The notes under the pieces were generated by a model. That model had not been told where the DNA came from. It did not search any database and was given only the letters and a program-made list of their open reading frames with translations. This document shows, in pieces, positions 33,968-41,357 of a stretch of 64,000 bases of DNA; within the stretch, counting starts at the first letter, position 1, and every line of letters begins with the position of its first letter. Source of the stretch: Parabacteroides sp. PF5-6 (GTDB taxonomy: Bacteria; Bacteroidota; Bacteroidia; Bacteroidales; Tannerellaceae); the NCBI RefSeq assembly GCF_029504695.1, contig NZ_JAQFIN010000014.1:1-64000 (forward strand), read 5' to 3'. The position numbers and the translations under genes were made by a program.

Positions 33968-34003
33968 AAATGCAAACAAATTCGTTTGCATTTCGTATCT
34001 TTG
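33968..34003 (+). promoter_or_regulatory. promoter and operator of the toxin-antitoxin pair
   Basis: A palindrome with 10-bp arms, AAATGCAAAC (33968-33977) and GTTTGCATTT (33984-33993), ends 2 bp before the -7 element TATCTTTG (33996-34003). A repressor bound there would cover the -33 region, the usual autoregulation of antitoxins. AGGAG directly precedes the ATG at 34019. Confidence 0.7.
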
Positions 34004-34018
34004 TGAAAAAGATAGGAG

Positions 34019-34510
34019 ATGAAGCATAATCTAAATACATATAAGGGTATTCATCCGGGGAAAATTATTGATCGAAGGTTGAAGAAACTCAATCTTAGCC
34101 AACGTGCGTTTGCCCGAAATATAGGAGAACATAACCAATCTATAAATGCTGTTATTACTGGACGCAGACCTCTCACTACAGAACTTTCCATAAAGATTGA
34201 ACGGGCATTGGATTTTGAAGAAGGATTTCTTCTTGCGTTACAAGCCTATTATAACGTTGCAGAATATAAACGTAAAGAGGCAAGTGCTTCTGTAACGGGA
34301 GTTCCCAATATTCGGAAGATGTTATTCTGGGACACCGATTTTGAAAAGATAGATTGGGGACGTTACCGTAAAGCTGTTATTCAAAGAGTTTTTGAAAGGG
34401 GAAATGAGGCAGAGAAAGAAGAGATTATTCGTTTCTATGGAATTCAGCCTTCGGAGATTGACAATTATAAGCCAACAAATTCATACCGTATCCGGGCATA
34501 TACCAAATGA
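34019..34510 (+). CDS. HTH antitoxin-like protein of an AbiEii-type pair
   Basis: A 163-residue protein. Residues about 8-75 are an XRE/HigA-like helix-turn-helix (GIHPGKIIDRRLKKLNLSQR, AVITGRRPLTTEL). Residues about 98-145 contain MLFWDTDFEKIDWGRYRKAV, a small domain often found in Bacteroidetes antitoxin partners of nucleotidyltransferase toxins. It overlaps the next gene by 4 bp and has a palindromic operator at its promoter. It is AT-rich compared with the surroundings, as expected for acquired DNA. Antitoxin role is inferred from the neighbour. Confidence 0.75.
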   Translation: MKHNLNTYKGIHPGKIIDRRLKKLNLSQRAFARNIGEHNQSINAVITGRRPLTTELSIKIERALDFEEGFLLALQAYYNVAEYKRKEASASVTGVPNIRKMLFWDTDFEKIDWGRYRKAVIQRVFERGNEAEKEEIIRFYGIQPSEIDNYKPTNSYRIRAYTK

Positions 34511-35172
34511 ATATGGAAGAAACAGGATTACAATACAAAACCGTTACTCTGCTTTTGAAAAAGGTTCTTCAACAGTTAATGAATGAACCTCTTTTTATTC
34601 CGTTCCGACTTGTTGGCGGTACAAATCTAAGCCTTCGGTATGGGCACCGTCTTTCTGTTGACATTGATCTTTTTACTGATTCAGCATATAGAAGTCTCGA
34701 TTTTGCTTCTTTTGAAAATTATCTGCGCTCTCAATTTCCCTATTATGATTGCAAGGATAAAGGCTCTATTGTGGGTATGGGACGCAGCTATTACATAGGA
34801 AACTCCAAAGATGATTATGTCAAAGTTGATTTGATGTACACTGATCCCTTTATTGGAGAAGTAGAGATACTTGATGGAATACGGATGGCATCTGTTGATG
34901 ATATTGTAGCAATGAAAATGAATGTCGTTTCTCGTGGAGGACGAAAAAAAGACTTTTGGGATTTGCATTACCTTCTCGGAATTTATTCGCTTTCCGAAAT
35001 GATTGATCTGCATGAAAAGAGACACGAATGGGAACACAATGCAACTGAACTTCTCCGTAATTTCATAGATTTCTCTGTTGCGGATGAGATGCCTGACCCT
35101 ATATGCCTTTTAGAAAAGGATTGGGATGATATAAAACTTGATTTAATAGAGATAGTTGAAAATATGAAATAA
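34507..35172 (+). CDS. AbiEii-type nucleotidyltransferase toxin
   Basis: A 221-residue protein with the AbiEii/AbiGii nucleotidyltransferase motifs: RLVGGTNLSLRYGHRLSVDIDLF (the GG..HR..DIDLF signature; first 20 residues at about 36-55), DDYVKVDLMY, and the later MASVDDIVAMKMNVVSRGGRKKDFWDLHYL. Proteins of this family are toxins that transfer nucleotides to tRNA or related targets and can act in phage defence. All catalytic Asp residues seem present. It is translationally coupled to the HTH gene and is the last gene in the tRNA-Asp insert. Confidence 0.88.
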   Translation: MNMEETGLQYKTVTLLLKKVLQQLMNEPLFIPFRLVGGTNLSLRYGHRLSVDIDLFTDSAYRSLDFASFENYLRSQFPYYDCKDKGSIVGMGRSYYIGNSKDDYVKVDLMYTDPFIGEVEILDGIRMASVDDIVAMKMNVVSRGGRKKDFWDLHYLLGIYSLSEMIDLHEKRHEWEHNATELLRNFIDFSVADEMPDPICLLEKDWDDIKLDLIEIVENMK

Positions 35173-35323
35173 AATTCACATCCTTTGCAGTGTAAATTAT
35201 GTGCGGCCAAGAGAGGCCAAAGCGGTGACAAACAGGAATATATTTGTACTCCTAAAGTGTTCACCTTGCAGCAAAAATAAAGATTAAAACGTTGATATTG
35301 AGGTGTGGGTTGCAGTACTTAAT

Positions 35324-35341
35324 GAGTCCCGTCCGTTCCGC
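35324..35341 (+). repeat. attR-like direct repeat
   Basis: An exact 18-bp copy of the tRNA-Asp 3' end. It closes the insert that starts at 33804. The tRNA is restored by the incoming end at the left side. No integrase gene lies between the repeats. Confidence 0.8.
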
Positions 35342-35364
35342 TATTATTCCGATAGTATAAATTG

Positions 35365-35398
35365 AAGCGTTGAAAGTTAGTGCTTTCAACGCTTTTTT
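35365..35398 (+). terminator. terminator, probably the displaced tRNA-Asp terminator
   Basis: AAGCGTTGAAAG (35365-35376) pairs perfectly with CTTTCAACGCTT (35383-35394) and continues into a T-run. It lies 24 bp past attR, the distance expected for the terminator that followed tRNA-Asp before the insertion. Confidence 0.75.
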
Positions 35399-35511
35399 TA
35401 GTTCCCACGACCTGTGAAGTGACGAATAAAGGGATCACCCCGAACCGAAGGTCGCTTAGCGAAGCGTAAAGCAAAAGTTGTGGATTCGAAATTCGAGTGG
35501 GTATTATGGCA

Positions 35512-35610
35512 CGCAGATGACGCAGACTAAAGCGCAGATCTACGCAGATAATTTATTATGAATTAAATATTTATCTGTGACCATCTGCGCTTTAGTCTGC
35601 GTCATCTGCG
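35512..35610. repeat. perfect inverted repeat, 28-nt arms
   Basis: Arms 35512-35539 and 35583-35610 are exact reverse complements, starting CGCAGATGACGCAGACTAAA. The interior is AT-rich. It is an intergenic palindrome without coding content. Confidence 0.75.
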
Positions 35611-35716
35611 TATTCTATTATCATCAAGTAGGAACTTCTCCACAATAATACGGGGTGATCCCGAATAATGATGGATTTCTAAACTGTTGAAAATGAGATG
35701 TTAATATTCTCTTCAG

Positions 35717-35803
35717 AAACTACCGGTAGTTTGCGCACCAACTACCGGTAGTTTGGCGACAAAATATTAGTAGTTTGCGCGCAAAGTACCGGTAGTTTAC
35801 CAC
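35717..35803. repeat. inverted AAACTACCGGTAGTTT array, 22-bp period
   Basis: GTAGTTT marks at 35726, 35748, 35770 and 35792 are each 22 bp apart. Read on the minus strand, the unit order equals that at 7278-7365. The array joins a long palindrome, again as at 7278. Confidence 0.7.
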
Positions 35804-36104
35804 ATAAAAATTTTCACCCCCGTCTTCACCTTTCACCCCTTCACCGAGATCCCTGTATTGATCAGCGTTTTGGGTGAAGGAATCCCTTAAAAAACGACAC
35901 AGCTGGAGGCTTCCCCAAAAACTCCGCCGGCCTTTTAGAAAACCCTGCCGGCCTTTTGCAAAACTCCGGCGGCCTTTTGGAAAATCCTGCCGGCCTTTTT
36001 CGGTAAGCCTCCATCCTTTCCCAAGCCTTCACCCGAAACGCTGATCAATACAGGGATCTGGCGGCCGGGTGAAAGGTGGAAGGGGGGTGTGAAACTTTTA
36101 TGTG
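35801..36104. repeat. 304-bp imperfect palindrome with 21-bp core repeats (copy 2)
   Basis: The outer ends CACATAAAAA (35801) and CTTTTATGTG (ending 36104), the inner pair TCCCTGTATTGATCAGCG/its complement, and a core with CCTTTT marks at 35931, 35952, 35973 and 35994 (21 bp apart) match copy 1 at 7376-7667. The core units (GCCGGCCTTTT) also resemble the array at 59829-59900. Confidence 0.72.
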
Positions 36105-36116
36105 TAGCCTGTCCAA

Positions 36117-36211
36117 ATAAAACATCGCACTTTCGTCGGCCAAAGCGCAATGTTTTTTCGACCAAAGTGTAATGTTTTTTCGGCCAAAGTGCAATGTTTT
36201 ATTTATATTTG
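36117..36211 (+). promoter_or_regulatory. three-unit 22-bp array and promoter of the ECF sigma gene
   Basis: CCAAAG marks at 36140, 36162 and 36184 begin three direct units containing GTGCAATGTTTT, 22 bp apart. An inverted unit (AAACATCGCACTTT) precedes them. The last unit reaches a -7 TATATTTG (36204-36211), 20 bp before the ATG at 36232. The same layout (one inverted, three direct) is at 56497-56578. Confidence 0.65.
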
Positions 36212-36231
36212 GATTCTCTTAGTGGTGTGCC

Positions 36232-36792
36232 ATGATAATAAATAGAGACGAATTCTATATCACCGAACTTAAAAATGATTCGCATCGGGCTTTCAGCTGC
36301 CTATATGATATTTATGCTGATAGCTTGTATGGGTTTGTCTTGTTGCACACTAAATCTACGTTTTTATCCGAAGAAATCGTGCAGGATACCTTTATCAAGA
36401 TCTGGACAAACAGGCATAAACTGAACACGGAAGGTTCGTTTAAGTCCTTGTTGTTCACTATGGCTAAGCATCAACTGATTGATTCGTTCAGGAGTCAGAT
36501 CAATAAAATTGAGTTTGTTGATTTTATTGAATATTGTGAAGAACAACATACACATAATCCGGTCGAAGAGGATATTTATTATGAAGATTTCTATGAGAAA
36601 CTGACACAGGCAAAACAAATTCTGTCCGAACGCCAACGCCTTGTTTTTGAGCTTAGCCGTGAAAAAGGACTAGAACTAAAAGCCATTGCCGATACCTTGG
36701 GAGTGTCGGAACAGACGGTGAAGAACCAACTTTCTTCTGCCCTGAAAACGCTTCGTGAGAAGCTGAAAGAGTACAGTTATTACTTCTGGTAA
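36232..36792 (+). CDS. ECF-type sigma-70 factor
   Basis: A 186-residue extracytoplasmic-function sigma factor. Region 2 (about 10-85) has LYDIYADSLYGFV and IVQDTFIKIWTNRHKL; region 4 (about 125-180) has LSERQRLVFELSREKGLELK and IADTLGVSEQTVKNQLSSAL. Next to a FecR-type anti-sigma and a SusC with an N-terminal STN domain, it forms the usual Bacteroidetes trans-envelope signalling triad. It probably activates the following transport genes when the SusC is occupied. Confidence 0.93.
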   Translation: MIINRDEFYITELKNDSHRAFSCLYDIYADSLYGFVLLHTKSTFLSEEIVQDTFIKIWTNRHKLNTEGSFKSLLFTMAKHQLIDSFRSQINKIEFVDFIEYCEEQHTHNPVEEDIYYEDFYEKLTQAKQILSERQRLVFELSREKGLELKAIADTLGVSEQTVKNQLSSALKTLREKLKEYSYYFW

Positions 36793-36879
36793 TCCAAAAA
36801 ATGTTTTACAACACATAAAGGCGCATGGTACTAAATCCTGTGCCAATCGTGTAATCGATAGAACGTATAACTGTATCGT

Positions 36880-37857
36880 ATGAAATCTCGTCTTGTTACA
36901 TTATATATAAACTATCTGCTGGGAAGCTATTCAAAAGAAGAGTTCCTGGAGATGAAGGCCCTTATCCGCAACGTGGACAACAGGGAACTGGAAGAGATGA
37001 TGCATAACGCATGGAGTGATGAAATGCCATTCCCTTCGATGGCAGAGCCTACCAAGACCCGCTTAAAATCAAATATATTGACGGCTGTTTCTTTTGCTGA
37101 TGGCAAGAGGCGGAAAAAGACAAACTGGTGGGCCGTTGCTGCAGTCGCCCTTATTCTTTTGTTCAGTGGGCAATCCCTGTTCTATTGGGTGAGGAGTCCG
37201 GAAAAAGAGGAGAGCCCGGTGATTGTAAACATCGATAAAGGACAAAAGGCAGTAATCAAGCTGCCGGATAATTCGGATGTGCATCTCAATGCGGAAACCC
37301 GTTTGGCGTACGACCTGAATAATCGCAAGCAGCGTCATGTGACATTAAGCGGAGAGGCCTACTTTGAAGTAGAGAAAAACGAAGAGCGGCCTTTTATCGT
37401 TGATATGGGTGAAGTGCAGATCTGGGTCGTGGGAACCTCTTTTAATGCGAAGACATACAACGATGAAGAGTATATCTATGCCTCTTTGGTCGACGGGAGT
37501 ATTAAGCTGACCAGCAAATATTTTGAAGGATTTCAATACCTAAGTCCGAAAGAACAGTTTGTTTTTTCGAAGAAAGATGGTTCTTTCCGGATTATTCCCT
37601 TTGACAACTTGCAGGAGTTGGGCTGGATGGAAGATCGTTTGACTTTCAGTTCGGAGCCGTTGCATAAGATTATCACCCGCATTGAACGTTGGTATGGCGT
37701 GAATATCGACCTGCAATGTCCGGAGATAAAAGATGACCTGATGTCCGGCGCATTCCTGGGTGAAGAATTGATTGATGTGCTTGAAGCAGTAAAAATCCAA
37801 TACAATGTAGACTATACAGTCAAAGGAAAGAATGTAGTAATCAGTATTAACAAATAA
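36880..37857 (+). CDS. FecR-family anti-sigma factor
   Basis: A 325-residue protein. It has a short cytoplasmic N-terminus (about 1-78), one TM segment (about 82-103, NWWAVAAVALILLFSGQSLF) and a periplasmic FecR domain (VNIDKGQKAVIKLPDNSDVHLNA; GEAYFEVEKNEERPFIV) followed by a DUF4974-type C-terminal domain (LTFSSEPLHKIITRIERWYG). It would hold the sigma factor and receive the signal from the STN domain of the SusC. It is 87 bp after the sigma gene. Confidence 0.93.
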   Translation: MKSRLVTLYINYLLGSYSKEEFLEMKALIRNVDNRELEEMMHNAWSDEMPFPSMAEPTKTRLKSNILTAVSFADGKRRKKTNWWAVAAVALILLFSGQSLFYWVRSPEKEESPVIVNIDKGQKAVIKLPDNSDVHLNAETRLAYDLNNRKQRHVTLSGEAYFEVEKNEERPFIVDMGEVQIWVVGTSFNAKTYNDEEYIYASLVDGSIKLTSKYFEGFQYLSPKEQFVFSKKDGSFRIIPFDNLQELGWMEDRLTFSSEPLHKIITRIERWYGVNIDLQCPEIKDDLMSGAFLGEELIDVLEAVKIQYNVDYTVKGKNVVISINK

Positions 37858-37891
37858 AACAGAACACATGAGAGACACTTAGCACAACAAG

Positions 37892-37925
37892 AAAAGCCAA
37901 AGGATGTGCAGATCCTCTGGCTTTT
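37892..37925 (+). terminator. hairpin between FecR and SusC genes
   Basis: AAAAGCCA-AGGAT pairs with ATCCT-TGGCTTTT, giving a stem of about 13 bp with one bulge and T residues at the end. It may separate the regulator unit from the susC unit or act as an attenuator. Confidence 0.65.
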
Positions 37926-37991
37926 AGAATGTTAATTCTTGAAAAAGAAGTAATCAATTAACAAGTATCAACCTTTTATCTTTTTAAAATC

Positions 37992-40900
37992 ATGAGTGCA
38001 AATTTAAGTAATCGAATTTGTTTAACCGCGGATTATGTCAAAAATCCGTTCAAACGATTCTTAATAATTGTTATTACGTTGTTTATGACAATGGGCGTGC
38101 AGGCACAGTCGATAGAACAGCCTATAACAATTCAAGTCAACAAAGTCAATCTGAGAGAGTTTTTTAAAGAAGTAGAAAAGCAATCGACTTTTACTTTTGT
38201 TTATCGCGATATCATTCTCGATGAGAAGCAGGATATCACGCTCGATGTTTCGCAGAAATCATTGGAGAGTGTATTGACGCAGGTATTGAACCCGAAAGGA
38301 CTGGCTTTTCGGGTGAGTAACAAAACCATTGTGATCATACAACAAGAGAATCGAGGGAGTCGGGACGCCAATCGGCAGACGGCACCGGCATCAACCATTT
38401 CAGGCACAATCAATGATGCCGTAGGGGAACCGATGATCGGGGCAACGGTGCAGTTAAAAGGAACAACAACCGGTACGATAGCCGATTATGACGGACATTT
38501 TTCGCTTGCCGGGATTCGAATCGGAGATATCCTTGAAGTTTCCTATATCGGTTACAATGCCCAGGAGATTGTTGTAAAAGACGATAAGCCATTAGCTATC
38601 GTGTTGAAAGAGGATGTTCAGTTTCTGGATGAGGTGGTTGTTGTCGGTTATGGTGTTCAAAAGAAATCGGATATTACCGGAGCCGTTGCTTCGCTGTCGT
38701 CCGAGATGTTGGAAGAGAGGCCACAGACCAATATCATTCAATCCTTACAAGGGGCTATTGCCGGGTTGAATATCTCTATCACCGGTTCGAATGCCGAAGG
38801 TTCTTCTTCCACGACGACAATCCGCGGTACGAACTCTATTACCGCATCTAACAATCCGTTGATTATTATGGATGGTATTCCCTTTGAAGGGCCTTGGTCT
38901 GAAATCAATTCCAATGATGTTCAGTCTATTGAAGTGCTCAAAGATGCCTCTTCAGCGGCAATTTATGGTGCCCGCGGATCAAACGGGGTAATCCTTATAA
39001 CAACCAAAAAGGGGGATGCAGGAAAGCTCAGTGTTTCTTATAATGCTTTTTTTACCTCTACCAAGCCAACCAATCTGCCCCGGATGATGAATGGGGAAGA
39101 GTATTGGAAGTATAAGCTTGAGGCATTGGAAGAGGCGAATACAACCACACCAACGGAAAGCAATCCGCAACCGTGGCTGGCCAATATGACCGATACGGAG
39201 GTTCGTATGCACAATGCCGGGATCTATACGGATTGGATCGATGTGATTACCCGCGATGCTTTCTCGCAACAACACAACCTCTCTTTTCGTGGCGGAGCGA
39301 ATAAAACAAAGTATTATATCTCTTTGAACTATATTAACGCGGAAGGTATTTCGCTGAACGATCAGTATGAACGTTATAATTTCCGCATCAACCTGGAGCA
39401 AGAGTTTTTTTCCTGGCTGAAGTACTCAAGCAACACGCAATTGGGGCGATATGACCGTAGTGGAAAAAGTCCTGACTTTGGACGTGCTTTTCTGATGATT
39501 CCGTTGGCTGAACCTTACAATGAAGATGGCTCAGTAAAACTAAAAGCGTGGGAGCACTCAAGCGAAGCGTTCAATCGTAATCCATTGAGTAATATCAAAG
39601 AGAAGAACAGCGATGTGCGTTATAAGGTGATAACAAATAATGCGTTGGATGTTTCTATTCCCTGGGTAAAAGGACTGACGTATCGACTGAATACCGGTTT
39701 TACTCTGGAGACCAGTTCCTATAAGAATTATAGAGGGAGAGACACCTACCAGGGAGAAGGCTCGAATGGTGAACTTAATTTGGATGAATGGACTTCGACG
39801 GATTGGATCATTGAGAACATCGTCAACTATGCCAACCAGTTCGGCAAACACAGTATCTTCTTTACCGGTCTTTATTCCACGCAAAGCAAAGTGTACGAGC
39901 AAACCACAGTGAGCGGAAAGGACTTCCCGAACGATGTAATGTCTTACTATCAGGTAGCAAAAGCAGGGACACTGTCCGGGACCGGAAGTTATTGGAAACA
40001 AAACCATATCTCGCAGATGGCTCGTCTGAATTATTCTTATGATAGCAAATACCTGATTACGCTTACTGCCCGTCGGGATGGCTATTCCGCATTTGGGGAA
40101 GATAGTAAATTCGGTGTATTCCCCTCTTTGGCTTTAGGATGGAATCTATCCAATGAAGGGTTCTTTATGAATTCAAAGGTGAGTGATGTTGTCAGCAGTC
40201 TGAAATTGAGGACCTCCTATGGTATGAATGGTAATGAAGCGGTAAGCGGAGCTTACGTAACTCTGCCCAGCTTGAATACCTTTAATTATCTGACAGAAGA
40301 CCACAAACCGATGTATGGCTTTTATCCGGTACAGTTAGCTTCTCCAAACCTGGGTTGGGAAACAACTACTTCTTTCAATGTAGGTGTTGATTTCGGTATT
40401 CTGGAAGGACGTATTCAGGGAACATACGATATGTATTGGTCGAATACCAAAGATTTGTTACTGCAAAGAACGATTCCGACTATTAATGGAACGAACGTAC
40501 TGTTGGATAACGTAGGTGAAACTTCAAACAGAGGCTGGGAACTACAATTGTCTTCAACCAATATCCTGAAGAAGAACTTCAAGTGGAATACGACATTGAA
40601 TCTGGTACATTATAACTCAAAGATTAAGAACGTCGGGCTGTTTGATGAGGATGGCAAGCCTATCGATGATGTGGCTTCCGGTTGGTTTATCGGTGAGTCG
40701 GTTGGGGCGAACTATGATTATGTGTTTGATGGCATTTGGCAAATCACCGATCCGGCAAATCCTAAATCAGCACAAGATCCGAACTACCCTTCTTCCATCC
40801 CGGGCTATATGAAATATAAAGACCTGGACGGAGAGGTAGGAATCACCACAGCCGATAAGGCGATCATTGGCAAGAGCATTCCGGATATCACGATCGGTAT

Positions 40901-41336
40901 GATGAATATGTTTACCTACAGAGACTTTACATTGAGCTTCTTTCTCAACTCACAGTTTGGCCGGACGGCCAGAAATTACCTGAGAGATGTGAATGGCAAC
41001 TCCTATGCGCAGAACAAGATGATGATTGAGTTTTGGACGCCGGATAATCCAATCAATACCTATCCTAAGAATCAACTTAACAACGGGGTAAACCCCGAAG
41101 GTGCAGGTTTCTATGAAAAAACAGATTTCATCCGTTTACAGGATGTCACCCTCTCTTACAAATTGCCAAAGACGTTGATGACCAAGGCTGGCATAGAGCG
41201 CCTGGAAGTTTATACCAATTTGAAGAATCTCTATACCTGGACAACTTGGACTGGCTTGGATCCTGAATATATAAGCAGCCAGCGGGCAGCTCCTCAAACG
41301 CGTTCGGTTGTTGTGGGGGTAAAGTTTGATTTCTAA
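37992..41336 (+). CDS. SusC-type TonB-dependent outer membrane transporter with STN domain
   Basis: A 1114-residue SusC/RagA protein. The signal sequence ends near GVQAQ. Then come an STN (secretin/TonB N-terminal) signalling domain at about 45-115, a carboxypeptidase-D-like beta-sandwich at about 133-205 (ISGTINDAVGEPMIGATVQL), the TonB plug from DEVVVVGYGVQKKSDITGAV (about 213 on), and a 22-strand barrel ending in RSVVVGVKFDF. It imports a substrate across the outer membrane with the SusD lipoprotein. The STN domain couples it to the FecR/sigma pair. Downstream peptidases suggest peptide substrates instead of glycans. Confidence 0.94.
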   Translation: MSANLSNRICLTADYVKNPFKRFLIIVITLFMTMGVQAQSIEQPITIQVNKVNLREFFKEVEKQSTFTFVYRDIILDEKQDITLDVSQKSLESVLTQVLNPKGLAFRVSNKTIVIIQQENRGSRDANRQTAPASTISGTINDAVGEPMIGATVQLKGTTTGTIADYDGHFSLAGIRIGDILEVSYIGYNAQEIVVKDDKPLAIVLKEDVQFLDEVVVVGYGVQKKSDITGAVASLSSEMLEERPQTNIIQSLQGAIAGLNISITGSNAEGSSSTTTIRGTNSITASNNPLIIMDGIPFEGPWSEINSNDVQSIEVLKDASSAAIYGARGSNGVILITTKKGDAGKLSVSYNAFFTSTKPTNLPRMMNGEEYWKYKLEALEEANTTTPTESNPQPWLANMTDTEVRMHNAGIYTDWIDVITRDAFSQQHNLSFRGGANKTKYYISLNYINAEGISLNDQYERYNFRINLEQEFFSWLKYSSNTQLGRYDRSGKSPDFGRAFLMIPLAEPYNEDGSVKLKAWEHSSEAFNRNPLSNIKEKNSDVRYKVITNNALDVSIPWVKGLTYRLNTGFTLETSSYKNYRGRDTYQGEGSNGELNLDEWTSTDWIIENIVNYANQFGKHSIFFTGLYSTQSKVYEQTTVSGKDFPNDVMSYYQVAKAGTLSGTGSYWKQNHISQMARLNYSYDSKYLITLTARRDGYSAFGEDSKFGVFPSLALGWNLSNEGFFMNSKVSDVVSSLKLRTSYGMNGNEAVSGAYVTLPSLNTFNYLTEDHKPMYGFYPVQLASPNLGWETTTSFNVGVDFGILEGRIQGTYDMYWSNTKDLLLQRTIPTINGTNVLLDNVGETSNRGWELQLSSTNILKKNFKWNTTLNLVHYNSKIKNVGLFDEDGKPIDDVASGWFIGESVGANYDYVFDGIWQITDPANPKSAQDPNYPSSIPGYMKYKDLDGEVGITTADKAIIGKSIPDITIGMMNMFTYRDFTLSFFLNSQFGRTARNYLRDVNGNSYAQNKMMIEFWTPDNPINTYPKNQLNNGVNPEGAGFYEKTDFIRLQDVTLSYKLPKTLMTKAGIERLEVYTNLKNLYTWTTWTGLDPEYISSQRAAPQTRSVVVGVKFDF

Positions 41337-41357
41337 CATGTTTAAAAGAATGAAGAT

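Larger units (their letters stand above)
35173..36231. other. 1-kb gene-free region of nested repeats
   Basis: No real ORF. In order: end of the tRNA-Asp insert (35173-35341), a terminator (35365-35398), GGGATCACCCCGAA (35430) facing CGGGGTGATCCCGAA (near 35650), a perfect 28-nt-arm palindrome (35512-35610), an inverted AAACTACCGGTAGTTT array (35717-35803), a 304-bp palindrome (35801-36104), an AAAGTGCAATGTTTT array (36117-36201) and the promoter of the sigma factor gene. Confidence 0.75.

Noticed and set aside
35935-36165. Open frames across the palindromes at 35935-36165 and 7363-7635
   Set aside because: They read through the repeat units, giving repetitive Lys/Ala/Gly-rich peptides without a promoter or homologue-like features; they are by-products of the palindromes.
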